Shown: piece by piece, positions 50,722 to 59,449 of the stretch
Layout: each line of letters begins with the position of its first letter
Numbering within the stretch: the stretch's first letter is position 1
Assembly: GCF_002266425.1 (NCBI RefSeq)
Contig: NZ_NPMN01000009.1
Span: forward strand, 62,001 to 126,000
DNA length: 64,000 bases
Direction: 5' to 3'
DNA from: Tissierella sp. P1
GTDB taxonomy: Bacteria; Bacillota; Clostridia; Tissierellales; Tissierellaceae
Program-made: the position numbers and the translations under genes
Notes under the pieces: generated by a model
What the model was told of the DNA's origin: nothing
Database searches by the model: none
Seen by the model: the letters and a program-made list of their open reading frames with translations, nothing else

Positions 50722-52342
50722 ATGATATTTATGGATGAAGTGACTCAAGAATCCTTAGATTTTCAATATATATTAAATAAGATATCCACTCTTACACCCT
50801 ATGGATGATGTATAAAGGAAGGCTTAAAGCATTTGAATTAGGTAGAGAAAGAGAACTAATGGAGGAACTAGATAAGATAGAAGCTTATTTGCCATCAGTT
50901 TACAATAAAGAGATAAGAAGGGAGTTTAACAATATCTTTGCTCATATAAAGGATTTAAGAACCTCGACTAGACGGGCTATGGAGGGATTTATCCTCACAG
51001 AAGTAGAGTTATTTGAGATAAAAAACTTTCTTTTTTTAATTAGAGACCTAAGTGAATTAATAAAGAAAAATAATATACCAATCTTTGATGATACAGAAAT
51101 TAAACCAATAGAATCCTTAGAAAAGCTTTTAGATCCTGAAAACACAGGAATATCAACATTTTATATATATGATACCTACTCTGATGAGTTGAAACAAATT
51201 AGAGAAAAGAAGCGTGAAGCAGATAAAGAAATAAAATTAAAGAAAAAAGAACTTAAGGATACAATAAAGGAAAAGTTAAATCTAGATCTGAGACCTGATT
51301 CATCTGTAGTCATATCCAAGGATAAGAAGGAACTAATAGAAAAAATCCAAAACTACTCTCATCTTACCTATGTTTCAGAAACCTATATGAATATAAAGTT
51401 TACTATAAAGCCAACGGAAAAAATGAATCAATTAGAACGAGAAGTTCTTATTTTAAAGGACAAAGAAGAAAGAGAAGAGCTGAGAATAAGAGAAAATCTT
51501 TCTAAGGAAATTGGTAAGAGGAGAAGAGAAATATTTAGAAATATGGCAAGTATAGGTAAGCTAGATTTAATCCTTGGTAAAGCAAAATATGCCCTAGATA
51601 TAAATGGAGTAAAACCAGATATAGTAGAAGAACATGAAATAGAAATCATCGATGGAATTCATCCAAAGGTGGCTGATTTTCTGAAAGAAAAAGAATTAAG
51701 CTTTACTCCCGTATCCATATTTTTAAAAGAAGGGGTAGCTTGCATTACAGGAGCCAATATGGGAGGTAAAACAATTAGTCTAAAGTTAGTGGGACTATTG
51801 TCAGTCATGGCACAATATGGATTATTTGTACCAGCCAAAAGAATGAAATTAGGTTTAAATCAATTTATAAAATCTTCCATTGGAGATATGCAATCCACGG
51901 ACTCAGGACTATCTACATTTGGCGGAGAAATTAAAATAGTTGGAGAAGCCATATCTAAATCGAATGAAAAGGGCTAATTCTCATAGATGAATTAGCAAGG
52001 GGTACTAACCCAGAGGAAGGTTATGCTATATCCAAAGCAATAGTTGACTATCTAAAGGACAAAAATTCCATAACACTATTAACTACACATTATGATAATG
52101 TAGCAAATCTAGACAATGTAGTTCACCTACAAGTAGTAGGACTATCTCAAATAAATATATTTGATTTGGCAAAAGAGATGGATTCCCATGAGAAAATGGA
52201 GATAATTAACAAATACATGGACTACAGCCTGAGAGTAGTAGAAAAAGACACTGCAGTTCCTAAGGATGCATTAAATATAGCTAGAATAATGGGATTGGAT
52301 GAAGAAATACTTAAGCTGGCGGAAAAATACTTAGACAATTAA
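50722..52342 (+). pseudogene. kamC: KamC-like MutS-family protein, split over three reading frames
   Basis: The gene reads as one MutS-like protein of about 540 residues only if two -1 corrections are made. Part 1 is 50722-50808 (28 codons, ending TPYG then TGA). Part 2 is 50805-51977 and contains the long helical lever and the Walker A ITGANMGGKT. Part 3 begins at 51974 with LILIDELARGTNPEEG (Walker B) and runs to 52342. The first junction is an ATGA overlap; the second is the sequence A AAG GGC TAA, a perfect -1 slippery heptamer followed by the stop. Either this is a decayed or mis-assembled gene, or the second site is programmed frameshifting. KamC lies between kamB and kamD in other lysine fermenters; its role is unknown. 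Confidence 0.8.
50805..51977 (+). CDS. KamC central fragment (helical lever and Walker A)
   Basis: This is the longest open part of the split kamC gene, 390 codons from the ATG that overlaps the end of part 1. It includes the coiled-coil region (about 130-160) and the ATPase core from ITGANMGGKTIS to the ABC-signature-like STDSGLSTFGGEI, and it stops just before Walker B. Alone it would lack Walker B and the His loop (TTHYD), so it could not hydrolyse ATP. Confidence 0.7.
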   Translation: MMYKGRLKAFELGRERELMEELDKIEAYLPSVYNKEIRREFNNIFAHIKDLRTSTRRAMEGFILTEVELFEIKNFLFLIRDLSELIKKNNIPIFDDTEIKPIESLEKLLDPENTGISTFYIYDTYSDELKQIREKKREADKEIKLKKKELKDTIKEKLNLDLRPDSSVVISKDKKELIEKIQNYSHLTYVSETYMNIKFTIKPTEKMNQLEREVLILKDKEEREELRIRENLSKEIGKRRREIFRNMASIGKLDLILGKAKYALDINGVKPDIVEEHEIEIIDGIHPKVADFLKEKELSFTPVSIFLKEGVACITGANMGGKTISLKLVGLLSVMAQYGLFVPAKRMKLGLNQFIKSSIGDMQSTDSGLSTFGGEIKIVGEAISKSNEKG

Positions 52343-52767
52343 CAAAGAACGATTAACAAAGAACAATTAAAAGAGGTGATGTAGTGAATAATAATCTGAT
52401 TGAAGATAAAACATTTAAATTTGCAATTGATACGATAAATATATATAAATATTTATCAGGCAAGAATGAATTTATAATGTCTAAACAAATATTAAGGTCT
52501 GGAACTAGTATAGGAGCAAATGTAAAAGAAGGAATTAAAGGACAAAGTAAAAGAGATTTTTTATCTAAAATGTATATTTCCCTAAAAGAGGCTAATGAGA
52601 CTGAATATTGGATTCAATTATTAATTGCTACAGGTTATCTAGATAAATTAAAGCATGATCAATATTTATTAGATTGCCAAGAAATCTGTAGAATATTACA
52701 CTCTATTGTTAAAACAACAAAAGAAAATCTTTTGAATTGTTAATTGTTATCTGTTAATTGTTAATTG
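52336..52767. repeat. Inverted-repeat arms enclosing the S23-type gene
   Basis: The left arm (52336-52368; CAATTAACAAAGAAC repeated) and the right arm (52735-52767; AATTGTTAATTGTTA type) are 33 nt each and complementary at most positions. The kamC stop lies in the left arm and the S23-type stop in the right. The arms resemble those at 31220-31376 and, more distantly, the dispersed palindromic copies. Confidence 0.65.
52384..52743 (+). CDS. Four-helix bundle protein, 23S rRNA IVS (S23) family
   Basis: The 119-residue protein has the four-helix pattern and the marks FKFAIDTINIYKYL, LRSGTSIGANVKEGIKGQS and FLSKMYISLKEANETEYWI, which identify the S23/IVP family. Such proteins are encoded in intervening sequences of 23S rRNA and in dispersed elements, and are related to the Avd proteins of diversity-generating retroelements. 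The start is GTG at 52384 after AGAGGTGAT. It is out of place inside a lysine operon and enclosed by inverted-repeat arms, so it probably entered as an element. No reverse transcriptase is nearby. Confidence 0.88.
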   Translation: MNNNLIEDKTFKFAIDTINIYKYLSGKNEFIMSKQILRSGTSIGANVKEGIKGQSKRDFLSKMYISLKEANETEYWIQLLIATGYLDKLKHDQYLLDCQEICRILHSIVKTTKENLLNC

Positions 52768-52790
52768 AAATGACAAAGGAGTGATAAAAT

Positions 52791-54344
52791 ATGTCCAAGT
52801 TAAATCTTGATCAAAAACTAATAGAAAGTTCAAGAAATGCGGCTAGAAATATAGCAGATGAGGTACAAAAATTTATAGATGCTCATACTACAACTGCAAC
52901 AGAAAGGACAATAGCAAGACTTCTAGGAATAGATGGAGTAGATGAAATCGAAAAACCTCTTCCAAACGTAGTTGTAGATAATATTAAAGAAGGCGGAGGA
53001 CTAGAAAGAGGTGCGGCATATTGGATAGGGAATGCAGTAGTAAATACAGGGCTTACACCTCAAGAAGTAGCAGAAAAAATAGCAGCAGGAGAAATAGATA
53101 TTACAAGACTTCCAGCTGCTGATGAAAGCAAAATAAAAGAAGTAATATATGAAATAGCAGAAAAGACAGTAGAAAGAATTAAAACAAATAGAAATAAAAG
53201 AAATGAATATCTAGGCACAATAGGTGAAGGAAAAAAACCATATCTATATGTAATAGTAGCTACAGGAAATATCTATGAGGATATAGTCCAAGCACAGGCA
53301 GCAGCTCGTCAAGGTGCTGATGTTATAGCTGTTATTAGAACTACTGGACAATCCTTACTTGACTACGTACCATATGGACCAACGACTGAAGGTTTTGGTG
53401 GAACATATGCAACTCAAGAAAACTTCAGACTAATGAGAAGAGCATTAGATGAAGTAGGTGAAGAGGTAGGCAGATATATTAGATTATGTAACTACTGCTC
53501 AGGACTTTGTATGCCAGAGATAGCGGCAATGGGAGCTAGTGAAAGATTAGATATGATGCTAAATGATGCATTATACGGTATTCTATTTAGAGATATTAAT
53601 ATGCAAAGAACCTTAGTAGACCAATATTTCTCAAGAATAATCAATGGATTCGCAGGAATTATTATAAATACTGGAGAAGACAATTACTTAACCACTGATG
53701 ATGCAGTAGAAGCGGCACATACAGTATTAGCATCACAATTTATAAATGAACAATTTGCAATTAAAGCAGGTATACCAGAAGAACAAATGGGTCTTGGTCA
53801 CGCATTTGAAATGGACCCAACAGTAGAAAATGGATTTTTACTAGAATTGTCTCAAGCTCAAATGGCTAGAGAAATATTCCCTAAAGCACCGTTAAAATAC
53901 ATGCCCCCAACAAAATTTATGACAGGAAATATATTTAAAGGTCATGTACAAAATGCTATGTTTAATATGGTATCAATTATGACCAACCAAGGTATCCAAT
54001 TATTAGGAATGCTAACAGAAGCAATTCATACACCACATTTACAGGATAGATATCTATCTATAGAAAATGCTCAATATATATTCAATAATGCAAGAGGCCT
54101 AGGAGATGAAATAGAATTTAAAGAAGGCGGAATTATTCAAACTAGAGCCCAAGAAGTATTGAAAAATGCAGAAGCACTTCTAACTCAGATAGAAAAAGAA
54201 GGGTTATTTCAAACTATAGAACAAGGTAAATTTGGTGGAGTAAAAAGATCACGTACAGGTGGAAAGGGTCTAGATGGAGTAGCTAAGAAGGACTCAGGAT
54301 ATTTCAATCCATTTATTGAATTGATGCTTGGAGGTGACAGATAA
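52791..54344 (+). CDS. kamD: Lysine 5,6-aminomutase alpha subunit
   Basis: KamD is the large subunit of the adenosylcobalamin- and PLP-dependent enzyme that moves the terminal amino group of beta-lysine (or D-lysine). The 517-residue barrel contains RAAYW-type and VPYGPTTEGFGGTYATQENF, RLCNYCSGLCMPEIA and HAFEMDP, all strongly conserved. AAAGGAG precedes the ATG. It overlaps kamE by one nt (TAATG), giving coupled translation of the two subunits. Confidence 0.95.
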   Translation: MSKLNLDQKLIESSRNAARNIADEVQKFIDAHTTTATERTIARLLGIDGVDEIEKPLPNVVVDNIKEGGGLERGAAYWIGNAVVNTGLTPQEVAEKIAAGEIDITRLPAADESKIKEVIYEIAEKTVERIKTNRNKRNEYLGTIGEGKKPYLYVIVATGNIYEDIVQAQAAARQGADVIAVIRTTGQSLLDYVPYGPTTEGFGGTYATQENFRLMRRALDEVGEEVGRYIRLCNYCSGLCMPEIAAMGASERLDMMLNDALYGILFRDINMQRTLVDQYFSRIINGFAGIIINTGEDNYLTTDDAVEAAHTVLASQFINEQFAIKAGIPEEQMGLGHAFEMDPTVENGFLLELSQAQMAREIFPKAPLKYMPPTKFMTGNIFKGHVQNAMFNMVSIMTNQGIQLLGMLTEAIHTPHLQDRYLSIENAQYIFNNARGLGDEIEFKEGGIIQTRAQEVLKNAEALLTQIEKEGLFQTIEQGKFGGVKRSRTGGKGLDGVAKKDSGYFNPFIELMLGGDR

Positions 54345-55102
54345 TGGTGGAAATTGCAAAAGTAGATTTAACACAAGTAAAACCTTACGGAGATACGATG
54401 AATGACGGAATGGTACAGCTAGGATTTTCACTTCCAGTACCAGCTGGAGATGAGGCTGTAGAAGCAGCTCGCCAACTAGCTAGAAAGATGGGCTTTGATG
54501 AACCATCAGTGGTGTATTCAAAGGATTTAGGAGTAGGATATACTTATTTCGTAGTATATGGTAAATGCACACACACAATAGATTTTACTAAAATAGAAGT
54601 ACCAAAGGTAGATGTAGATGTATTATCTAAAGAAGAAGTAGAGCAATATATTAAAGATAATATAAAGAGAAAAGTAATTATAGTTGGTGCTTGTACAGGT
54701 ACAGATGCCCATACAGTAGGTATTGATGCCATAATGAATATGAAAGGCTATGCAGGGCATTATGGACTAGAAAGATATGAAGGAGTAGAGGCATATAACC
54801 TAGGCTCCCAAGTACCAAATGAAGAGTTAGTAGCGAAGGCAATAGAGCTAAATGCAGATGCTATCTTAGTATCACAAGTAGTTACACAAAAAGATGTTCA
54901 CATACCAAACCTTACACAATTAGTAGAATTACTAGAAGCAGAAGGTATCAGAGATAAAGTAGTACTTACATGCGGAGGTCCAAGAATCAGCCACGAATTA
55001 GCCAAAGAACTAGGCTATGACGCAGGCTTCGGCACAGGTTCCTTTGCAGAAGATGTGGCTACATTTGTAGTTACAGAAATAGTAAATAGAGAATTGATTT
55101 AA
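54344..55102 (+). CDS. kamE: Lysine 5,6-aminomutase beta subunit
   Basis: KamE binds the cobalamin and carries the PLP lysine. The B12 motif DAHTVG places the cobalt-ligand histidine at H123, and the PLP lysine is K134 (MNMKGYAGHYG); their spacing of 11 equals H133/K144 in the studied Acetoanaerobium enzyme. LVSQVVTQKDVHIPN and LTCGGPRI are also conserved. At 252 residues it is complete. It ends the kam operon; a terminator follows directly. Confidence 0.95.
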   Translation: MVEIAKVDLTQVKPYGDTMNDGMVQLGFSLPVPAGDEAVEAARQLARKMGFDEPSVVYSKDLGVGYTYFVVYGKCTHTIDFTKIEVPKVDVDVLSKEEVEQYIKDNIKRKVIIVGACTGTDAHTVGIDAIMNMKGYAGHYGLERYEGVEAYNLGSQVPNEELVAKAIELNADAILVSQVVTQKDVHIPNLTQLVELLEAEGIRDKVVLTCGGPRISHELAKELGYDAGFGTGSFAEDVATFVVTEIVNRELI

Positions 55103-55104
55103 GA

Positions 55105-55163
55105 TTAAGGGACAGAACTTTGCGGGATAATCTATCTTGCTGAGGAATGTCCTTAATTTTTTC
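55105..55163 (+). terminator. kam operon terminator
   Basis: TTAAGGGACA pairs with TGTCCTTAA (one bulge) across about 35 nt and is followed by T6. Confidence 0.65.
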
Positions 55164-55164
55164 A

Positions 55165-55194
55165 TTGTATAAAGTAATCTATAAATGATATAAT
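55165..55194 (+). promoter_or_regulatory. Promoter of the coiled-coil gene
   Basis: TTGTAT (55165-55170) and TATAAT (55189-55194) with an 18-bp spacer. Confidence 0.5.
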
Positions 55195-55226
55195 CTATTT
55201 AAGGATAAACGAGGAGGAGAATCTAT

Positions 55227-55559
55227 ATGGATGAAAAAGTTTATGACTTACTAGAAAAACTTTATGCTGAAGTGTTGAACGTAAAAACAGAGCTAAAGGA
55301 AGAAATCCAAGGAGTAAGAACAGAATTAAAGGAAGAAATCCAAGAACTCAGGGACACAATGGCAACAAAGGCAGAACTACAAGAAATAAAGAATACTATG
55401 GCAACGAAGGAAGACCTTGAACTGGTAGTTGAAGAACTAAAAACAGAGATACAATCCGTATATGATGAGGTAAAAGAATTGCGTAATGATTTTAATATAT
55501 TAGAAATAGTGACGACTAAAAGTGCCCTTGATATAGCAAAATTAAAGGCAGTAAGATAA
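55227..55559 (+). CDS. Small coiled-coil protein of unknown function
   Basis: The 110 residues are almost wholly one long heptad coiled coil. Repeat units are visible: TELKEEIQ occurs twice and TMATK twice, and the DNA repeats with them. Related short coiled-coil proteins are common in clostridia and have no known role. It has its own promoter, a GAGGAGG site and a perfect terminator. No membrane or signal segment is seen, so it is cytoplasmic. It may act by oligomerising. Confidence 0.7.
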   Translation: MDEKVYDLLEKLYAEVLNVKTELKEEIQGVRTELKEEIQELRDTMATKAELQEIKNTMATKEDLELVVEELKTEIQSVYDEVKELRNDFNILEIVTTKSALDIAKLKAVR

Positions 55560-55565
55560 ATAGGA

Positions 55566-55613
55566 AGAGTCAGGAAAGATAGAGCGAAGTATCTTTCCTG
55601 ACTTATTTTTTAT
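55566..55613 (+). terminator. Terminator of the coiled-coil gene
   Basis: AGTCAGGAAAGATA pairs with TATCTTTCCTGACT across GAGCGAAG, followed by TATTTTTTAT. Confidence 0.9.
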
Positions 55614-55643
55614 ATACCTCTATTTTAGTTCTTTGTTCCATAG

Positions 55644-55672
55644 TTGACCTCAATACAATAATGCTGTAAAAT
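55644..55672 (+). promoter_or_regulatory. ctpA promoter
   Basis: TTGACC (55644-55649) and TAAAAT (55667-55672) with a 17-bp spacer. Confidence 0.65.
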
Positions 55673-55717
55673 AATAAGAATAAGGCTCAAAGGTGCTAAC
55701 TAAAAGGAGGCAATAAA

Positions 55718-56833
55718 ATGAATAAAAATAAATCTAAAATTATAATCTTTGCCCTAATTTTAACATTAATTATCCCAAGCTTTGCACTAGCAGAAACACA
55801 AAGTAGCCCACCAGAATTAAAGGCGGATTTAATATTTTTCGAAGAAGTCTTAGAATATGTCAAAGATTCTTATCCATTTGAAGTTGATGAGAGTAAGCTA
55901 ATAGAAGCGGCATTAAAAGGGATGCTCCAATCCATAGACCCTTATAGTAACTATTATACAGTAGAGGAGTCAGCTAGTGTATATAAAAGCCTAATGGGTA
56001 CTTTTAGTGGAATTGGCATACACATAGAAGAAAAGGACGGATATATAAATGTAAGAGATATTATTAAAAGCCAACCTGCAGAAAAAGCTGGAGTAAAGAA
56101 AGATGATCTAATCGTATCAGTAGATGATGTAGATATCAAAGATCTTGGATTAGAAAAAGTATCCAGTATGATACAAGGACCGAAGGATACAAAAGTAAAA
56201 CTAGGTATTCAAAGAGAAGGGAAAATCTTAACAATTGAAATAGTAAGAGACACAATTTCAATCACACCTGTACACTATAAAATTTTAGAAAACAAAATAG
56301 GTTATTTACAAATAGATGAATTCAATACACAGACTACCCAAGAAGTAAAGAAAGCACTTCAAGAATTTGATAATAAAAATGTAACAAAGGTAATATTAGA
56401 TTTAAGAGATAATCCTGGAGGACAGCTTACACAGGCAATATCAATAGCTAAATTGTTTGTGCCAAAGGGTGATGTAGTTCATATAAGGGCAAAAAATCAA
56501 CCATTAGAGACATATACTTCAACCCTTGAGAAAATAAAATACAAATTAGTAGTATTAGTAAATGAAAATTCAGCATCTGCATCTGAAATAGTAGCAGGAG
56601 CCATAAAGGATAGAAAAGCAGGAACCTTAGTAGGGACAAAAACCTTTGGAAAAGGTATAGTACAATCTCTATTGCCTATTGAAGATGGAAGTTTAATAAA
56701 GTTAACAACATCAGAATATCTAACTCCAAATAAGACCTCAATACATGGAAAGGGAATAGAGCCAGATATAAAAGTAGAGAACACAGAAAAAGAAGATTTG
56801 CAGTTAAAAAAGGCATTAGAAATATTAAAATAG
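55718..56833 (+). CDS. ctpA: C-terminal processing peptidase, S41 family
   Basis: CtpA-type proteases degrade or trim proteins at their C-terminus outside the membrane. A signal peptide or anchor (about 5-25) is followed by a PDZ domain (about 95-175; IGIHIEEKDGYINVRDI) and the S41 core with the catalytic serine in ENSASASEIVAGAI and lysine in TKTFGKGIVQ. The 371 residues end soon after the core, so it lacks the C-terminal peptidoglycan-binding domain of some members. AAAGGAGG precedes the ATG. Its own promoter and terminator make it monocistronic. Confidence 0.94.
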   Translation: MNKNKSKIIIFALILTLIIPSFALAETQSSPPELKADLIFFEEVLEYVKDSYPFEVDESKLIEAALKGMLQSIDPYSNYYTVEESASVYKSLMGTFSGIGIHIEEKDGYINVRDIIKSQPAEKAGVKKDDLIVSVDDVDIKDLGLEKVSSMIQGPKDTKVKLGIQREGKILTIEIVRDTISITPVHYKILENKIGYLQIDEFNTQTTQEVKKALQEFDNKNVTKVILDLRDNPGGQLTQAISIAKLFVPKGDVVHIRAKNQPLETYTSTLEKIKYKLVVLVNENSASASEIVAGAIKDRKAGTLVGTKTFGKGIVQSLLPIEDGSLIKLTTSEYLTPNKTSIHGKGIEPDIKVENTEKEDLQLKKALEILK

Positions 56834-56854
56834 GATTATTAAAAATTAAATAAA

Positions 56855-56885
56855 CAAGGGGACGGAATTAATCGTCCCCTATTGT
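56855..56885 (+). terminator. ctpA terminator
   Basis: AGGGGACG pairs with CGTCCCCT across GAATTAAT, followed by an AT-rich tract. Confidence 0.75.
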
Positions 56886-56903
56886 ATTAGTTTGGAGGCA
56901 GAA

Positions 56904-59411
56904 ATGATTTTATCAATTTTATTTATACTAAAAACAATACTATTTTTAAATATTACCAATGTTGAATTTAATAAAATTTTAATATTAATCATAACGTCCA
57001 TGACCACAATAGGGATTATATCTTTAATTAATCAAACAAAGCTAAAATATAAAAATCTAATTATAATGATTTTTTATAGTGTAGTTTCATTTATAATGTT
57101 TCTAGATGTAGTTTATTATAGTCAATTCTATGCATTACCTTCTGTATCAATGTTAGGACAGGCTAAGCAACTTACAGCAGTGGGAGATAATATAAAAAGC
57201 CTGATAAATATAAAAAATCTATTAATCATATTAGATATACCTATACTAATTTTTATTTTAGCATATTCCAAGAAAATTAATTTAAAAAGGATAAAAAAAA
57301 CTTCCGCTTTTGTCCCTTACATTAATCATATAATATTTACGATTCTTGCTTTCGCAATAATTCATGGCAATACTATAGGACAAATAGAATCATTAATGGC
57401 ACAAGAACCATATTTTTTTCATGCTACAGATATAGCTAAAAATATTAATTCCTCTAAAAATGAAGGAAATATTATATTTACAGAAGAAGACTTAGAGTCA
57501 ATAAAACTTCGTACAAACTTAAAAGATGGTAAATTAACTGGAATAGGAAAAAATAAAAACCTTATAGTACTACAGGTAGAAGCATTGCAAAATTTTGTAA
57601 TAAATTTGAATTACAATAATCAAGAAATTACACCAAATTTAAATAGATTAATGAATGATAAATCTTCCGTATATTACGATAAATATTATCAGCTTATAGG
57701 TAGGGGTAATACCTCTGATGCGGAATTCGTAAGTCACAATTCTTTACATCCATCCTTGGAAGAGCCTAGCTATACCAAATATGAGAATAATACATTTTAT
57801 GGTCTTCCTTGGTTGTTGAGAGATCAAGGCTATACTGCTTGGGCTATGCATGGATATAAAAAGGAATTTTGGAATAGAGAAAAAGCCTATGTGAGTCAAG
57901 GTTTCCAAAGATTTATATCTGAAGAGGATTATAAATTTGAAAAGACTATTGGATTTGGAATAAGAGATGAAGACTTCTTTAAGCAAAATATAGAATATTT
58001 AAAGGAATTAGATAGTATAGATAATAATCCATTTTACGCCTTTATTATAACCCTTACATCTCATTCACCTTTTAATATTCCAGAAGAATATCAAATGCTA
58101 AAAATTAAGCCAGAGCATGAAGGCACAATTTTAGGTAATTATCTACAATCAATACATTATGCAGATAAGGAAATAGGTAAATTTATAGAAGAATTAAAGA
58201 ATGAAGGGCTATATGAAGATACAGTTATTGCTGTGTATGGAGATCATTTTGCAATACAAAGCGGAGATAATGAAGTAGATAATATGATGACAGAGCTTCT
58301 AGGATATAAATATGATTATGATTCTATGATGAATATACCACTTATTATTCATGTGCCGGGAGGGGAGATTCATGAAACCATTTCTACAGTAGGAAGCCCC
58401 ATGGATTTCTACCCAACTATTTTAAATATAATGGGATATAAAAATGAAAAGGGCTTAATGCTTGGAAGAGATTTGACAAATTATGAAGACAAAAACTATG
58501 TATTTCCACAAACATATTTATTAAAAGGGTCATTTATATCTGAGGATACAATGTTTGTAATGGCAAGAGATGGATTATTTGACCATAGCAAGGCCTATGG
58601 CTTAAATACAAGGGAAGAAATAGATAAGGATAAATTTCGTTCCATGTATGATAAAATAATTGAAGAAATCAATAACTCAGACTTTATACTAAAGAAAAAC
58701 TTATTGAAATATTATATAGAGAATAATGGAGAAGTAGATTTAGAGGCTTTAACAGAAGCGGAAATATTAAAGGATAAAAAGATAGATTCGTTCTATTTTA
58801 ATTCCTTAGAAGAATTGAATAAGGCCTATGATAAAGGACGTAGGCTATTAGCAGTGGATATAGAATTAACTACAGATGATAGGATAATCTTATTGAAGGA
58901 TTGGTATTGGTACTATAACAATCTCTTTGAAGACCCAAAGGATAGAAGGTTGACTTTAGAAGAATTTAAAGGACTAAAAATGAAAAAAGATCAAAGTCAA
59001 ATGACAATAGAGGATCTTATAAAATGGATGGAAGAACACGAAGATGCATACATTATTCTGCGTCATGGAGAGCCAGATACTAAAGTATTCGTCAAAGCTT
59101 TTACAGAATATCCAATGCTAATAGATAGATGTATAGTGGAAATAAAAAACTTCCGTCAATATTTAACAGTAACATATAGGGGATTTAACAAGGTAATATT
59201 AAATCCTACAAAGGAGAACTACACAGATGAGGAAATATTGGACTTTGTTACAATGCACCCCCATGTAGGAGTAATATTAGATAAAGACAGAGCAAAGACA
59301 AATCTACCAGATAAATTAAAGGAGAAGGGACTACCAACCTATGTAGATGGACCGACTAACGGATTGACAAAGTTAATCCTTAGAGGAAAAGTGAAAGGAT
59401 TTGTGGAATAA
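56904..59411 (+). CDS. LTA synthase-type sulfatase fused to a GDPD-like domain
   Basis: The N-terminal third has five membrane helices (about 1-160). The extracellular alkaline-phosphatase/sulfatase domain (about 195-530) matches LtaS: metal ligand in LQVEALQNF, catalytic threonine T270 in GNTSDAEF, and YGDH with D447 and H448. After it, about residues 630-835 resemble a glycerophosphodiester phosphodiesterase barrel (KGRRLLAVDIELTTDDRIILLKDW, YIILRHGEP) that lacks the usual catalytic histidines. This would be a glycerolphosphate polymerase with a degenerate GDPD module. ATG 56904 is chosen because GGAGG lies 7 nt upstream. The product probably makes a lipoteichoic acid-like polymer; the role of the second domain is unknown. 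Confidence 0.88.
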   Translation: MILSILFILKTILFLNITNVEFNKILILIITSMTTIGIISLINQTKLKYKNLIIMIFYSVVSFIMFLDVVYYSQFYALPSVSMLGQAKQLTAVGDNIKSLINIKNLLIILDIPILIFILAYSKKINLKRIKKTSAFVPYINHIIFTILAFAIIHGNTIGQIESLMAQEPYFFHATDIAKNINSSKNEGNIIFTEEDLESIKLRTNLKDGKLTGIGKNKNLIVLQVEALQNFVINLNYNNQEITPNLNRLMNDKSSVYYDKYYQLIGRGNTSDAEFVSHNSLHPSLEEPSYTKYENNTFYGLPWLLRDQGYTAWAMHGYKKEFWNREKAYVSQGFQRFISEEDYKFEKTIGFGIRDEDFFKQNIEYLKELDSIDNNPFYAFIITLTSHSPFNIPEEYQMLKIKPEHEGTILGNYLQSIHYADKEIGKFIEELKNEGLYEDTVIAVYGDHFAIQSGDNEVDNMMTELLGYKYDYDSMMNIPLIIHVPGGEIHETISTVGSPMDFYPTILNIMGYKNEKGLMLGRDLTNYEDKNYVFPQTYLLKGSFISEDTMFVMARDGLFDHSKAYGLNTREEIDKDKFRSMYDKIIEEINNSDFILKKNLLKYYIENNGEVDLEALTEAEILKDKKIDSFYFNSLEELNKAYDKGRRLLAVDIELTTDDRIILLKDWYWYYNNLFEDPKDRRLTLEEFKGLKMKKDQSQMTIEDLIKWMEEHEDAYIILRHGEPDTKVFVKAFTEYPMLIDRCIVEIKNFRQYLTVTYRGFNKVILNPTKENYTDEEILDFVTMHPHVGVILDKDRAKTNLPDKLKEKGLPTYVDGPTNGLTKLILRGKVKGFVE

Positions 59412-59412
59412 A

Positions 59413-59443
59413 AAGGCAGCTAGGATTTCCTAGCTGCCTTAAC
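59413..59443. terminator. Bidirectional terminator between ltaS-like and surface protein genes
   Basis: AAGGCAGCTAGG pairs with CCTAGCTGCCTT across ATTT and serves both converging genes. Confidence 0.88.
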
Positions 59444-59449
59444 TTATGG

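Noticed and set aside
19722..52767. Dispersed repeats as a CRISPR array
   Set aside because: Copies are kilobases apart, palindromic with shared cores, and lie in different intergenic gaps; no spacer structure and no cas genes.
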